The translations under genes and the position numbers were made by a program. DNA of 64,000 bases from Cephalotrichum gorgonifer (taxonomy: Eukaryota; Ascomycota; Sordariomycetes; Microascales; Microascaceae). The notes beneath the pieces were generated by a model. The model was not told the DNA's origin, did no database searches, and saw nothing but the letters and a program-made list of their open reading frames with translations. Below are positions 45,454 to 56,247 of this stretch, piece by piece (within the stretch, counting starts at the first letter, position 1; each line of letters begins with the position of its first letter). The stretch is taken from NCBI GenBank assembly GCA_900312665.1, contig ONZQ02000003.1, positions 2,977,728-3,041,727 on the forward strand. Direction: 5' to 3'.

Positions 45454-47196
45454 ATGGCATTCGAGAAGGATGCGGGGATCCCACCGGGGTCAAACCATGC
45501 TGAGAAGGTTATCGATTCGTCCAGCGACATGGACGTCAAGGAAGTGGCAGTCCAGTCTGTCGAGCTTACCGACGCTGTTGCCAAAGATAAGCCAAAGTAC
45601 TGGTGTCGCTCGCAGATTGCCATGTATATGTTTATGGTAGTTGCAGCGCTGAGTCCGTAGCCCCCTCCACCCCTTTTGTCCCCCCCTTTTCCCAATGACC
45701 TTGTCATCACACCCTCGCCCGTCTCCTCTACCCTTGAGCATTGAACAAGTCGCTAACGTCTACCAGATGGAATAATGAACGGTTACGACGGCTCTGTCAT
45801 GAGCTCGGTTAATGCTATGGACCAGTGGCACGATTTCTTCAAGGTCGAAAGGAGTGGGAAAGATATCGGCCTGGTCATGGCCATCTATACCGCGGGCCAG
45901 GTCTGCGGAAGCGCTGGCGCCGCCATCTTGATCGATGGCCTGGGCCGGAGGTCAGGCATGTTTTGCGGTTCTTGCTGCATCATCGTCGGATCCATAGTGC
46001 AGGCCACAAGTCATACCCTGGCCGCTTTCATCGCTGGAAGATTCATTGTCGGCCTTGGCGTGCCAATGTGCACCACGGGTGCTATCACGTACATTGTCGA
46101 GATGGCGTACCCTACGTGGCGTGGCCTGGCAGGTGGTATGTACAACGTGATGGGATGGTACATCGGCTCCCTGACCGCCAGCTGGTCCTGCTTCGGAACC
46201 GGAAACATCAAGAGCAACTGGTCCTGGCGCATACCTTTCATTATCCAAGTCGTCCCAGCCGTCATAATCGTTTCCGCAGTGTGGTTTATCCCCGAGAGTC
46301 CTCGCTGGCTGTTTGCGAAACAGAAGGATGAGCAGGCGCGACAGATTCTCATCAAGTACCACGGCAACGGGAACCCAGACTCGGCGATAGTTAGGCTGGA
46401 ATGCGAGGAAATCACGCATTCTCTCGCGGTTGAGGCCGAACTTACGAACGGCAGATGGTGGGACTACTCTATTCTCGTCAAGACCAGGGCCGCCCGCTAC
46501 CGAATGTGGATTCTCATCCTCGTCACCATCTTCTCTCAATTCACCGGTGGCGGCGTCATATCCTATTACCTCCCCAGTATTCTGGAGTCCGTCGGGATCA
46601 CCTCGTCGTCAAAGCAGCTGCTTCTGAACGCCCTCAACAACGTCTTTTCGTTCTGTGGAGGGATCGTTGGCACTTTCTTTGTCGATAAGGCTGGTCGTCG
46701 CCCTATGTTTCTGTGGGGTGTCTTCCTCACCGGGCTCATCTACATTCCTATCAACGTGCTCGCCGGTCTGGCCGACGGCCATATCGCGACGGCGCCTGGG
46801 TATGCTTTCATTGCTATGATGTACCTTTACGGCATCGTCATCTCCTTTACCTGGACGCCGCTTCAGGCGCTGTACCCTGCCGAGATTCTCCAGACCGATA
46901 TTCGAGCGAAGGGCCTGGCTGCCGACAAGACTGTCTCCGGCATCGCCAGCTTTATCAACCTGTATGCGACTCCCATCGCTCTGAAGGACATCGGATGGAA
47001 GATGTACACTATCTTCCTTATTCTACATGTTATTCATTGGATCCTAATGTACTTTGTTACGGTTGAGACGAAGGGCCGGTCTCTGGAGGAACTGGAGGAC
47101 ATCTTCAACGACCCGCACCCGGTGAAGCGCAGCAAGCAGATTAGCCGCGTCGTCATTCGCTCTGGTGTTGGTGTGAAGGTTACAGATGGGGCCTAG
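45454..47196 (+). CDS. MFS sugar transporter
   Basis: Proton-coupled or facilitative sugar porter of the plasma membrane, 542 residues. Exons 45454-45652 and 45767-47196; the 114-nt intron has a GTCCGT donor and a CGCTAAC branch point, and joins VVAAL to NGIMNGYDGS, the first-helix motif of the family. Sugar-porter signatures are complete: DGLGRRSG in the 2-3 loop, PESPRWL after helix 6, GRRPMF in the 8-9 loop and VETKGRSLEELEDIF at the end of helix 12. The N-terminal 55 residues are polar and cytosolic. Its divergence from the GH127 gene suggests arabinose or arabino-oligosaccharide transport; lactose- and pentose-type permeases share this architecture. Confidence 0.92.
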
Positions 47197-47368
47197 CTAC
47201 ATTATGCTATCTCACAATCGATATCGGGTATACCTTGGTAGCTTCCGTGTGCGCTCGAATACAAACTGCATTAATCTGCAATGTCTCCCGATAAGGCGTG
47301 AGGATAGGTTGATGTTGAGAATGTCGTCGACAACACACAGGAGCCAGAGAAAACCCCTACCGCGTGTA

Positions 47369-49143
47369 TCAATACTGGAACCTCCACCTAGGGTCTATGT
47401 CGCCTCGCCAGTCATCCAAATCCCCAACAGCCTGAACCTCCTCGGTGATTCCGTCCCTACGCTCGTTCTCCTTTTTCAGCACATGCCACAACACCCCGGC
47501 GACTATAACAGTGGCTGCCAGATAGCCCAGAGCGAACGAATGGCCAACGATATACCGCGGCCCATCGTTAGCTCGGTACAGCTGCGTCCCCAACACGGCG
47601 CCGAGGTTACCAATGCTGATTTGCATTGCATTACCCACCGCCCTCTTTGTCTGTCCGGAGATGTTGATCGCGGGCCAGGATAGAACCAGCGCCACGGCGG
47701 GGAATATCCCTCCCGCTGCGAAGAAGGTACCAAGGTAAGACACGCCTGGGCGGCCCACGGGGTCAGTGTTCGTGAGGAGGATGATATAGCCGATGATGGC
47801 GAAGAGAGCCGAGCCCATGATGAAAGGGGCGCGGCGGCCCATTCTCTCCGAGATGATGGCGGTGGCGATAGTCGTGATGAAAGCGAAGGCGTACGGGGGA
47901 ACTGTGAGGATTTGGGCGAGTGCGGCGCTGTAGCCGAGATTCTTGATGATGGATGGCTAAATTCAAGGCACCCACCCGGTTAAATAGGTACATGGGGAGA
48001 TGGACACCAGGGCCGGCTTACCAAGAATAGAGAAAAGGTGTATAGGGGCAAGCTAGTGCTATGGAACCCAAGACCGTAAAGCCAACACTTGGGATCCTTG
48101 AGCGCCTCTGCTACAGCAGCCCAGGTGAACTTCTCTTCAAGGGTAGCGTCACTATCGGAAGCCAGTCGCTCGCGGATGAATATCCGCTCCTTCTCCGTAA
48201 CGAAAGTTGCCGTTTCCGGATAGTTCTGTATGAACCAATATGAAGCAATGGCGACGAGCACGGTCGCGATTCCTTCCTGCAGTGGTGTTAGACTAGGCGG
48301 GTGTTATAATTGTATGAGGGATGACCACAAACCAGTATGAATATCCATCTCCAGCCATTCTCCCATACCACTCCACGCATATGACCGATACCATATGCAA
48401 GGATTCCTCCAAAAGCACCTGCAAGCGCAGCTCCACTGAAGAAGAGTGAAATGCGATACTGGCGCTCGCGGCGTTTGTACCACATAGAGAAGTAGTACAC
48501 TACTCCGGGAAATAGTCCGCTCTCCGTGACGCCGAGGAAGAAACGGGCGGTTAGGAAGCCTCCGAGGTTGGTGACGACGCCGAGGAGAGTTGCGACGATT
48601 CCCCAGGCTACCGTTAACGTGGGAAGCCATATTCTGGGGGTAGTCTTTTTGAGTATAATATTGCAGGGGATCTGGCGATTGCGTTAGCATTTTCGGTAGT
48701 TGACGGAGCATAATACGAACCTCAAATAAGACGTAGCCGATGAAGTACACGGTCAAGCCAGTCAAGTATTGGTTTCCAGCTACTCAAATTGTTAAAAGAA
48801 ATGTACGCTTAGTTTAAGGAATGAGAACGAATGCCTACACATGTTTATGTCCTCGGCGAGGCCCTCGATCTTCGCGTTTCCAACTATTTATAGTGTTAGC
48901 TATCTTATCTCGGCTTCTAGCTGTTGTTCGGCGCTAAGATCTCTTACCATTGGACCTGTCCAAGAACGAGAGAAGGTAGAGCAAGCCCACGGCCGGTAAT
49001 AGATGCCCATCGAGTTTTCGCAGAAGAGCTCTTTCGTTGATTTGCGGCGTATGCTCATCGTTATCGGATGTAATCTCCCCAGCCGAGTTCTGAATTGCGG
49101 AGTCAGGCACCGGGGAAAGTTTTTCGTCTTTGGTATCTGCCAT
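47369..49143 (-). CDS. Dal5/TNA1-type MFS anion permease
   Basis: 493 residues in six exons: 49143-48948, 48883-48839, 48779-48721, 48671-48333, 48276-48022 and 47956-47369; introns 64, 59, 49, 56 and 64 nt. Every junction keeps the frame and restores the family pattern: LLYLLSFLDRSN / VGNAKIEGLAEDINM / SGNQYLTGLTVYFIGYVLFE / IPCNIILKKT, then GVTESGLFPGVVYYFSMWYKRRER and GRRAPFIM. Donors GTTCGT and GTAGGC are weaker than average. Twelve membrane segments are expected. Typical substrates of the group are allantoate, nicotinate or other vitamins and organic anions. The gene is convergent with the sugar transporter, with only 172 nt between stop codons. The ATG at 49143 is preceded by stops. Confidence 0.9.
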
Positions 49144-50743
49144 GGTAGCTTATGAGTAGGATCAGCGCTGATTGCCAACGCAGTGGCACCAAATAATATC
49201 GGATGCGCAGATGGCAGTGGTATGTAGAAGGGGGGATGTGTTAAAAAGAACGCGGGGACGGTACTTCTTAAGTGCAGCCCGTTGATATAACTACAGTGAG
49301 TGAGCTTATCCACCCCCATGCAGTCAAGCTCCCCTGTCGATAGCGCCATCGCTTGCATGGCGGACGCCACTCCGATTGACTTGGAGACCGGATGCCGGGA
49401 CTTTCTGGCCCGGGCCATTATACAGGTACTTGTACCCAGGGGCAGCGAGAGCGACCTGTATCGAAGCTAGTGGTCAAAATGTCACACTGGCAGTCAAAGG
49501 TAGTTTAGCTGATTAGTTATCACCATTACTTGTAGCTTCGAGATGGCGCCATCGTCTGTTAGGTAGCAAATTCTTGGTTTCTACTTTGACATGTCCTCTA
49601 GCGTGCATGGATCTGCAGGTCTTGTCCAATAAGCGGCTTTTAACGAATCGCGACATTTGCCCATGTTGATGGCGACATTCGGAGGATTTGTCAAATTGCC
49701 CGCGGGCAAAGCCGTTGATAAATACGAATAACTTCTCAGAAGGGGGACAAATTCGACTTACAGACTCGGGCATACTTGTAATAGCAGGCGTGATATTGTC
49801 CAAATGAGCTGGTTAACAAAGGGATGCGCCCTCATTCAAATTTACAGCGAGATCTCAAACCAAGCAAGGTCCCTACTCTGATGTTTAGCTGTGAAGTTCG
49901 GACGAGTGGGGGCGTGCTTGCTGTTGATGCAGTGGGACAGCTGTCGCCCATTTTCGTCCGCAAAATGGAACAGTCGTCGATTTATCAGAGCCATCAAAGC
50001 CCACAGCCGGTCTGGGTCTCTCTCCCAACCGGCCCGTAGTAGCCCGAGTTACTCAGACATCTCTAAGGCCTGCCCTACTTCAATAGTCGTTCGTTGCAAT
50101 ATTAACGTCAGTATTTCCCGTAACAAATGTCCATGTCTCTGGTTAGCTATTAATCGTAAATTCCCAGCTTGACTCCTACAGACCCTGTGGGAGGGGGACC
50201 GAGCATAGCTAATATCCACGCTACCCCCACGCCATCGCGTCCTTGGCATGGGGGGGTGACACCTGGGGTACTTCTTGTACCTGTACGGGGTATTGTGCTG
50301 AAGGTAATACTAATCAAGCAAATGAAGTCAGGAAGGCGCCCCGCGGCGGTTGGAAGAGTGACTACCGGATGCAGACTTCGTCTCCAGGATTCAATAGTTT
50401 ATTCCAAATTGTGGGGTACAGGGGACTCGGGGTCTAAAGCCACCAAATACCCCTGATATGTGAAACCTCACAGCCGCGGAGCCAAGGGTGGGTCTATCCT
50501 TTTGACGTCCCAAACCCTGACTAAAACAGGTCCATCCCAGATATAATGCACTTCATACTGCATATCCATGCACGTGATCTTATGCAGCCAGAGCCCTCTC
50601 GTTTCTCCTCCTCCGTCATCATCAGCGTTCTTCTTGCCTTCATCACCATCCATCACTACCCGCTTATCCGTGTAACCTCGGAAAACCGTCCAGACTGTTC
50701 GTGCCCGATACAGACTTTCCCCTATCACTTCTCTCCGCAACCA
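49144..50743. other. Intergenic region of about 1.6 kb
   Basis: Divergent spacer between the Dal5-type permease (-) and the alpha/beta hydrolase (+). No gene supported. Contains GTACTTGTACCCA at 49426, identical to a site at 41709. An in-frame ATG at 50546 lies 66 codons before the chosen hydrolase start. Confidence 0.5.
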
Positions 50744-51577
50744 ATGGATAAGCCGACAATCTTGATTGTGCCGGGGGGCTTCAGCCTGCCTGACCTGTAC
50801 AGTGAGGTCATCGCCCATGTCTCGAGAGAGGGATACACCATTGAGGCTCTTCACCTTCCTAGCGTAGGCTACAAAACCAACGTTCCGGGTACCATGCAAG
50901 ATGACGCAGCTTTCATCGCCTCAGAGATCACAAAGCACTCAGACAAAGGCAACGACGTCATACTAATCGGCCACTCCTACGGCGGCCTGCCTGCCACAGA
51001 AAGCACAAAAGGACTCAGCAAATCACACAGACAGCAACAGGGCAACACGGGAGGCCTTGTGAGACTGGCTTATATTTCATCCATCATTCTCCCAGTTGGA
51101 GAATTCGATGCCAGCGTTATTATGCCGGATAATATGCTTCCCCGAGCCCCTCCATTCGAGATTAGGTTTGATGTCCGTCTCACGTCATCATACTGGTCTG
51201 TCCGGGGTTAACGTAAATTATAGGATGACGGATGGCTGCATCAGGGTGACATCTCGGTTACTGCTTCCAATGTCTTCAATGACCTGCCGAAGGAGGAGGG
51301 CGAGAAGTGGGCAAAGATGAGTACTCGACATTCAGGCTCTACGTTCCCTGCTAGTCTGAGCCATGCCGGGTTCAAAGATGTGCCGGTTTCGTATTTGGTG
51401 TGTACGAAGGACCTTGCGCAGGAGCCCGAGCTTCAGAGAGCGAGCATTGCGATGATGGAAGGGCAAATCGGTGGCAAGATTGATGTTACAGAAATCAAAT
51501 CTGGGCATGCGCCAAATGCATCTCGGCCAAGGGAAGTGGCAGATTGGATCATCTCCATCGCCAAGCAGTCAACATGA
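50744..51577 (+). CDS. Alpha/beta hydrolase
   Basis: Small cytosolic serine hydrolase of 260 residues. Exons 50744-51172 and 51224-51577; the 51-nt intron uses a GTCCGT donor and joins FEIRFD to DDGWLHQGD in phase 0. Catalytic triad: Ser78 in GHSYGG, Asp206 (VCTKD) and His238 (SGHAPN). The fold begins with the strand TILIVPGGF, whose GG forms the oxyanion hole. It resembles fungal AB-hydrolase-1 proteins related to plant hydroxynitrile lyases and salicylate esterases; substrate unknown. I start at 50744 because the sequence begins there with the first strand; the upstream in-frame ATG at 50546 adds residues without family character. Confidence 0.85.
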
Positions 51578-53761
51578 ATGTCGACTCCATTTTGGCAATA
51601 TCTCGAATTGCATGAAACATGACGCTTTATAAGCCACAGCCTCCCAACCAATTCCAGTATATCTTTTCTCGGCAATCCCCGCATAGTCATGAACTCCTAT
51701 ATCAATGTACTCCCGTCATCCCGTCCGTCAGCTAGTAAGTGTTTCCCAGCTTGTAGCGTACCATGGCATTGGGAAACCTAGAACTCTCCTTTTCTTCCTC
51801 GGTTTAACTAACTCGCCGTCGACGCCACCAACCCTGCTATTCTCTGGCCGGTACTACAATACTACGAGTCGTGTCCTCTTCGCGAATGACCGCGCTCTCG
51901 TCTAGTAGTCTCTCCTTATCACCGGGGCTTATGCTGCTGTAGGACCCGGCCATCATTACGTGCTACTTTGGGGGCGGGTTTCGCGTGGTTTGGTGTTAAT
52001 GGCCTAGATTAATGGAAGGTTGGCACCAGCCTTAGCTTTGTGGGGCTTATCGCCTATCATCTTTCCCTGCCCTGCTGAACTGCTGCATTCCCACCTCTAG
52101 CGTGTAGCTTAAAGATGGACGGTGCAGGGGTATGAAGGCAGCATCATCGCCGCCCAAGATCAAGAGCATCGCGGTGAGTCCTGAAGGAGACGGTTTAGCA
52201 GTGGGTCGTTCTACGTCCGATCTATAGCTACAACAGTAATCCTCATCATCGTGGCTAATGCCAAAGTCGATGATATCGCCAAGAACGGTTTGCCTCCTAG
52301 CGCTGTTTGAAACGGCGCTTTTTCTTGCAGCAGAGTCCTGCGGGTAGTTGATGTTCACTGTGAGCCCCTGGGACGTGCATGAGGCAATTAGGCACATCCT
52401 GCAACTCAGCCCGAGCCGTATCTGCCTGGCTAGATTATCTTCGCTCATTGATTCGTCCAATACCACCATCACCATCATCGCTAACAATGTGGCAGTAGGC
52501 GAATCTCACCTGTTGCAGTCAAGGGCTTGGCGTGGAACTCGGAAAATGCACGGATAACTCGGCCAGAGTATTACGGGTGTTGCTCAACTTGCGAGAGATT
52601 ACTTGGGGTTACCAAGAAATAAATTCGTCACCGAGGACTAACAGAACTAACATAACGGCATCTGTGCAAACTAGCAACCACGACAGATCGAGTACGAGCA
52701 TTGACCAACCACCTATTAGGCGTACCCCACGTACTCGTACATCGTCCCCAAAGTGGTTATGTCGCATGCTTTAGCGTATGACGGATAGACAGGAGGGCTG
52801 CCTTAATAGGCAGCTGTGAGTACAGGGCGCAATCTTAACCAGGTTGCCACGCTAGACTGTGAGTGGAGCTGCTGCAAATAGCGTAGAACGCCTGGAAGAG
52901 GGGATGTTCTAAAGAGGAAGGCGCTCACTTCTCGACCCTGGTGCCAAGTAAAGTCACAGCTGAAGATTGGTCACATCGACTTCTGGGGACCAGCTTCCAG
53001 GTAGATCACGGATAGATCCGCAGCGGTAGTTACTCCAACCGCTAATTAAACGGGACCCAAATCACATGCTATTTGTTTCAAGAAACGCCTTCCATAAACA
53101 TACTACTCAGGCCACGCCCTTAATCTGCCGATCATGTTACACGCGAATGGGGGAGTGAAATTAGGTGGTGTTGGCATCAACCCGCCTTTTGGCGTTGGCG
53201 CCGTTGGGCGATGTGATCGACAACGATTGTCTTGGCAAAGTACGGCATGCGGAATGTTTTCCGCCCAGGATACGGATCTCAGGAACCATCTCTAGCTTGG
53301 AACAATATGACCTGCGTCGGCGACTTCCAGGCAAACAAGGCGTCTCGAATCCAAGCTGCTCCCAGCCTGAGTATATCTTGCCCATGATAGATGGACTTGA
53401 GATCCAATTATCTCTCCGAATGCAAGCACGAGGAACTGCATAAGCGCTCCTGGATAGGGCAGGTAGCAGGTATCCACATTTAATCCTCATAATCAATTGC
53501 AGATCGGCATCCGAGGTCCATCAGGGGATCTAGCCTTGTTAGGGAAGTCTTGTTAGGCATGGCAGTGAAATGGAACCCACCCCTCTCTTGTTGTAGATAT
53601 GGTGCATAACCGGAGGCCTACTCCGTAAAATATAAAGGAATCAAGAATCTCCCGAAGGATAGATTCGTTTACTTCCTGCTCCTCGTGTCAATCGCTCCTG
53701 ACTCCTCACGAATTAACCCCATCTCGTCAAACTACGCAACGTCTGTCTGCTCGCCGCAATC
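51578..53761. other. Intergenic region of about 2.2 kb
   Basis: No supported gene. A minus-strand 146-codon frame (52487-52047) opens at a non-ATG codon and has no domain. The region ends in the lysozyme promoter. Confidence 0.5.
53631..53636 (+). promoter_or_regulatory. TATA box of the lysozyme gene
   Basis: TATAAA 131 nt before the ATG at 53762. A TACTCCGTA motif (53619-53627) lies directly upstream of it. Confidence 0.6.
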
Positions 53762-54443
53762 ATGCAGCTCAAGTCTACCCTCCTCTTCCTTGCGGCTTCA
53801 TCCACCGCTACTGCAGCTTGCATTGGCCCAGCCGTCAATCAAGCTACCCTTGACCTAGTCAAGGAGTTCGAGGGCTGGTACCCTAACATCTGTATGTAGA
53901 GCATCCTTGTTTGACAGAAGGGAGGAAAGACAAGAAGCTAAATATTTCTAGACAAGGACCCGGTGGGGTTGCCAACCGTGGGCTACGGACATCTCTGCTC
54001 CGACTCGACTTGCTCGGATGTCCCCTACCCGATCCCCCTTTCCACGACTAACGGCCAGAAGCTCCTACAAAGCGACATCAAAGTATGTACATTCCATACT
54101 TTTGAGAGGGGTCTCTTAGTGCACTGTTAACCTCTGTTATCTACTCTAGGTTGCCCAGCAGTGCATTACCCTGGCTACCGCGTCGAGCGTCGTCCTCAAC
54201 GCTAACCAATACGGCGCACTCGTGAGCTGGGGCTTCAACGTTGGCTGTGGAAACGTCAGGAGCTCCACGCTCATCAAGCGACTGAACGCTGGTGGGGCTA
54301 CCAACACTGTCATCGCCGAGGAGCTGCCTAAGTGGAACAAGGGAGGTGGTGTTGTCCTGCCCGGGCTGACCAGGCGCCGGGCTGCTGAGGTCGCGCTGGC
54401 CAAGACTGCGACAAGCGTCGGTGCTCTCCCCGTTGGCTGCTAG
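53762..54443 (+). CDS. Secreted GH24 (phage-type) lysozyme
   Basis: Muramidase expected to cleave bacterial peptidoglycan outside the cell, 184 residues. Exons 53762-53891, 53952-54082 and 54150-54443, with introns of 60 and 67 nt. Signal peptide MQLKSTLLFLAASSTATA, then the GH24 core. The T4-lysozyme triad is intact with identical spacing: Glu37 (EFEGWYP), Asp46 (YKDPVG) and Thr52 (TVGYGH). The rest includes LVSWGFNVGCG and the C-terminal LPGLTRRRAAEVAL, typical of this family. Six or more cysteines suggest disulfides suited to secretion. GH24 enzymes are of phage/bacterial origin, so an ancient transfer into fungi followed by gain of introns and a signal peptide is likely. Confidence 0.93.
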
Positions 54444-55345
54444 ACAGGAATATTTAGTTCCATATGCTCTCCGTCGTTTTGTGCCTGAATTTACAATCTT
54501 TTCAAAACCCCGCCTATGAGACCGTTAGAGAAGGCTATAGTTTCATTCTGCGCGGCACAAACATCTGCTATTCCTTAGCAACCCCTCTTATGCCGTAATA
54601 GCGGTGGCTCTTATCAGTTGTGAGCTAATCGGCGAAAGTTTCCATGAGCTTGCCGCGGAATAGTGGCTAGTGCTACTTACCTTCCGAATAAGGACAAACC
54701 GCCGACTTCTATCAGGTAACAACGGATACGCTCTATGCGGGGTCGACATTCCGCACGTCAATATCCTTCCCGTTCCTTAGCACCACGGTTTTGCTACATG
54801 GCCCTCGTAGTTGCAATTCCTGAAATAAGCGCTCGTGACCTGCAGCCATCTATTATTCGCATCTCCTTTGCCATTTATATAATCAAGTGGTAACAGGACA
54901 TGTCAAAGCCTAGAAGGTCGATATTAACTGCAGCGATAGATTCTAGTAAGCTGCTCACTAGTCAACAAAGTTAACCGAATACAAAAGTAAAAGCAAAGGA
55001 AACATGCATTGAATGTCGGTAGCGGGAAATACCAGGAATGTTGATATCTACCAGCGCAGTGTGGGTTGACTGGTATTACTTGCGTGTAATCCTTTAGGCA
55101 CCCGTTTAAGTCATGGTGTAGGATCATCGACCCCGCTCCATCACCCCAATACCAGACTATTATATATGAAAAAAGTCAGACCAGTTTGTCCAACATGGTC
55201 GTCTGACATCTTTCCCTACCAACTATCTCCCTCAGGCCCAAACAGTTACCGCAGCGTGGACTTTTTTACCATAAACCCAGAAAACGGAACATATTCGTTG
55301 TTCAACCTCAAATCTCTGAAGATCAACCAGGCACTCCCAGCTCTC
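54444..55345. other. Intergenic region of about 0.9 kb
   Basis: Lysozyme 3' flank and promoter of the second GNAT gene, with a TATATAT element at 55160. No gene recognised. Confidence 0.55.
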
Positions 55346-55951
55346 ATGGATCTCAAGCTTAGACTCGCGACCCTGGACGATGTCGAAGCTTTGTGCAAGA
55401 CTTTCTTCTCCGGATTCGCAGATAACTTGATCGCCAAGTATGCCTTCCCACCGACCTCGGCTGACGTGTGGGATTTCTGGCGCCAAGTCATGGCTCATGA
55501 TATTGGAGACACAAACATGCACGTTGTTGTTGTGGATGATGTATCTACAACCCCGCCAACTTTGCTCGCATTTGGAAAGTGGAAGGTTGTACAGGCTGAA
55601 GTAGACCTTCCACCTCCACCAACGAAGTGGCCGGAGGGGGGAGATCAAGAACTGGCTGCTGCATTTTTCGGCAACGTATGGAAGAAGCACGTGGAAATTA
55701 TGAGCGGTCGACCTCACTGGTGTCTTGTCCTCCTATCGACTAGGAAGGAGTTCCAGAGGATGGGAGCTGGGAATATCTTAGTGAAATGGGGCGTTGAAAA
55801 AGCCGATGCTGATGGCTGGGAGTGCTACTTGGGCTCATCGGTAGAAGCCAGGGGCTTGTATGAGAAATATGGGTTCAAGGAGGTGGACAGCCTGACGTAC
55901 TGCAATGGGGAGTTTTATCAGTCGCTTATGCGGCGGGATAAACGGCAATGA
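55346..55951 (+). CDS. GNAT-family N-acetyltransferase
   Basis: Intronless, 201 residues, of the fungal GNAT group distinct from the protein at 16430. Motif A reads LVLLSTRKEFQRMGAGNILVKWGV, with the acetyl-CoA loop QRMGAGN, followed by CYLGSSVEARGLYEKYGFKEVD, a pattern shared with fungal acetyltransferases of unknown substrate. The N-terminus MDLKLRLATLDDVEAL is the usual first strand and helix. I start at 55346 (ctcATGG); upstream in-frame codons are not ATG and a TATATAT box lies about 185 nt upstream. Convergent with the SVOP-type transporter. Confidence 0.86.
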   Translation: MDLKLRLATLDDVEALCKTFFSGFADNLIAKYAFPPTSADVWDFWRQVMAHDIGDTNMHVVVVDDVSTTPPTLLAFGKWKVVQAEVDLPPPPTKWPEGGDQELAAAFFGNVWKKHVEIMSGRPHWCLVLLSTRKEFQRMGAGNILVKWGVEKADADGWECYLGSSVEARGLYEKYGFKEVDSLTYCNGEFYQSLMRRDKRQ

Positions 55952-56247
55952 TGGCGCGGATCGTCTAGTGTCTAGTCTGCAGCGAGGAGGGTTCTTGGTC
56001 AAACATATCGACAATGTCGACTAGTTCATGATAACTTTGACGTGGTCTGTTTGCCTTGGAGCAAATAAGTTACACATCTTCCAAATACTTCAAAAGCTAG
56101 ATATTCTGATTTTACCGTGGCTGCTTCTATCGCCGTCTCTCCCACCCGCTTTTGCATGTCCACTCGTGTCCCGTCCCTTGGGCCGAGCCAGGGCTGGCCC
56201 TTAAAAAGCCGGGCATATAGCTCCCAAACGGGTCGAAATCTAGGCTC

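Noticed and set aside
48900..49418. 172-codon frame overlapping the first exon of the second Dal5-type permease
   Set aside because: It is in another frame of the same strand as a well-supported multi-exon gene and has no family motif.
52047..52487. 146-codon minus-strand frame
   Set aside because: Opens at a non-ATG codon; no motif; no flanking exon that would extend it.
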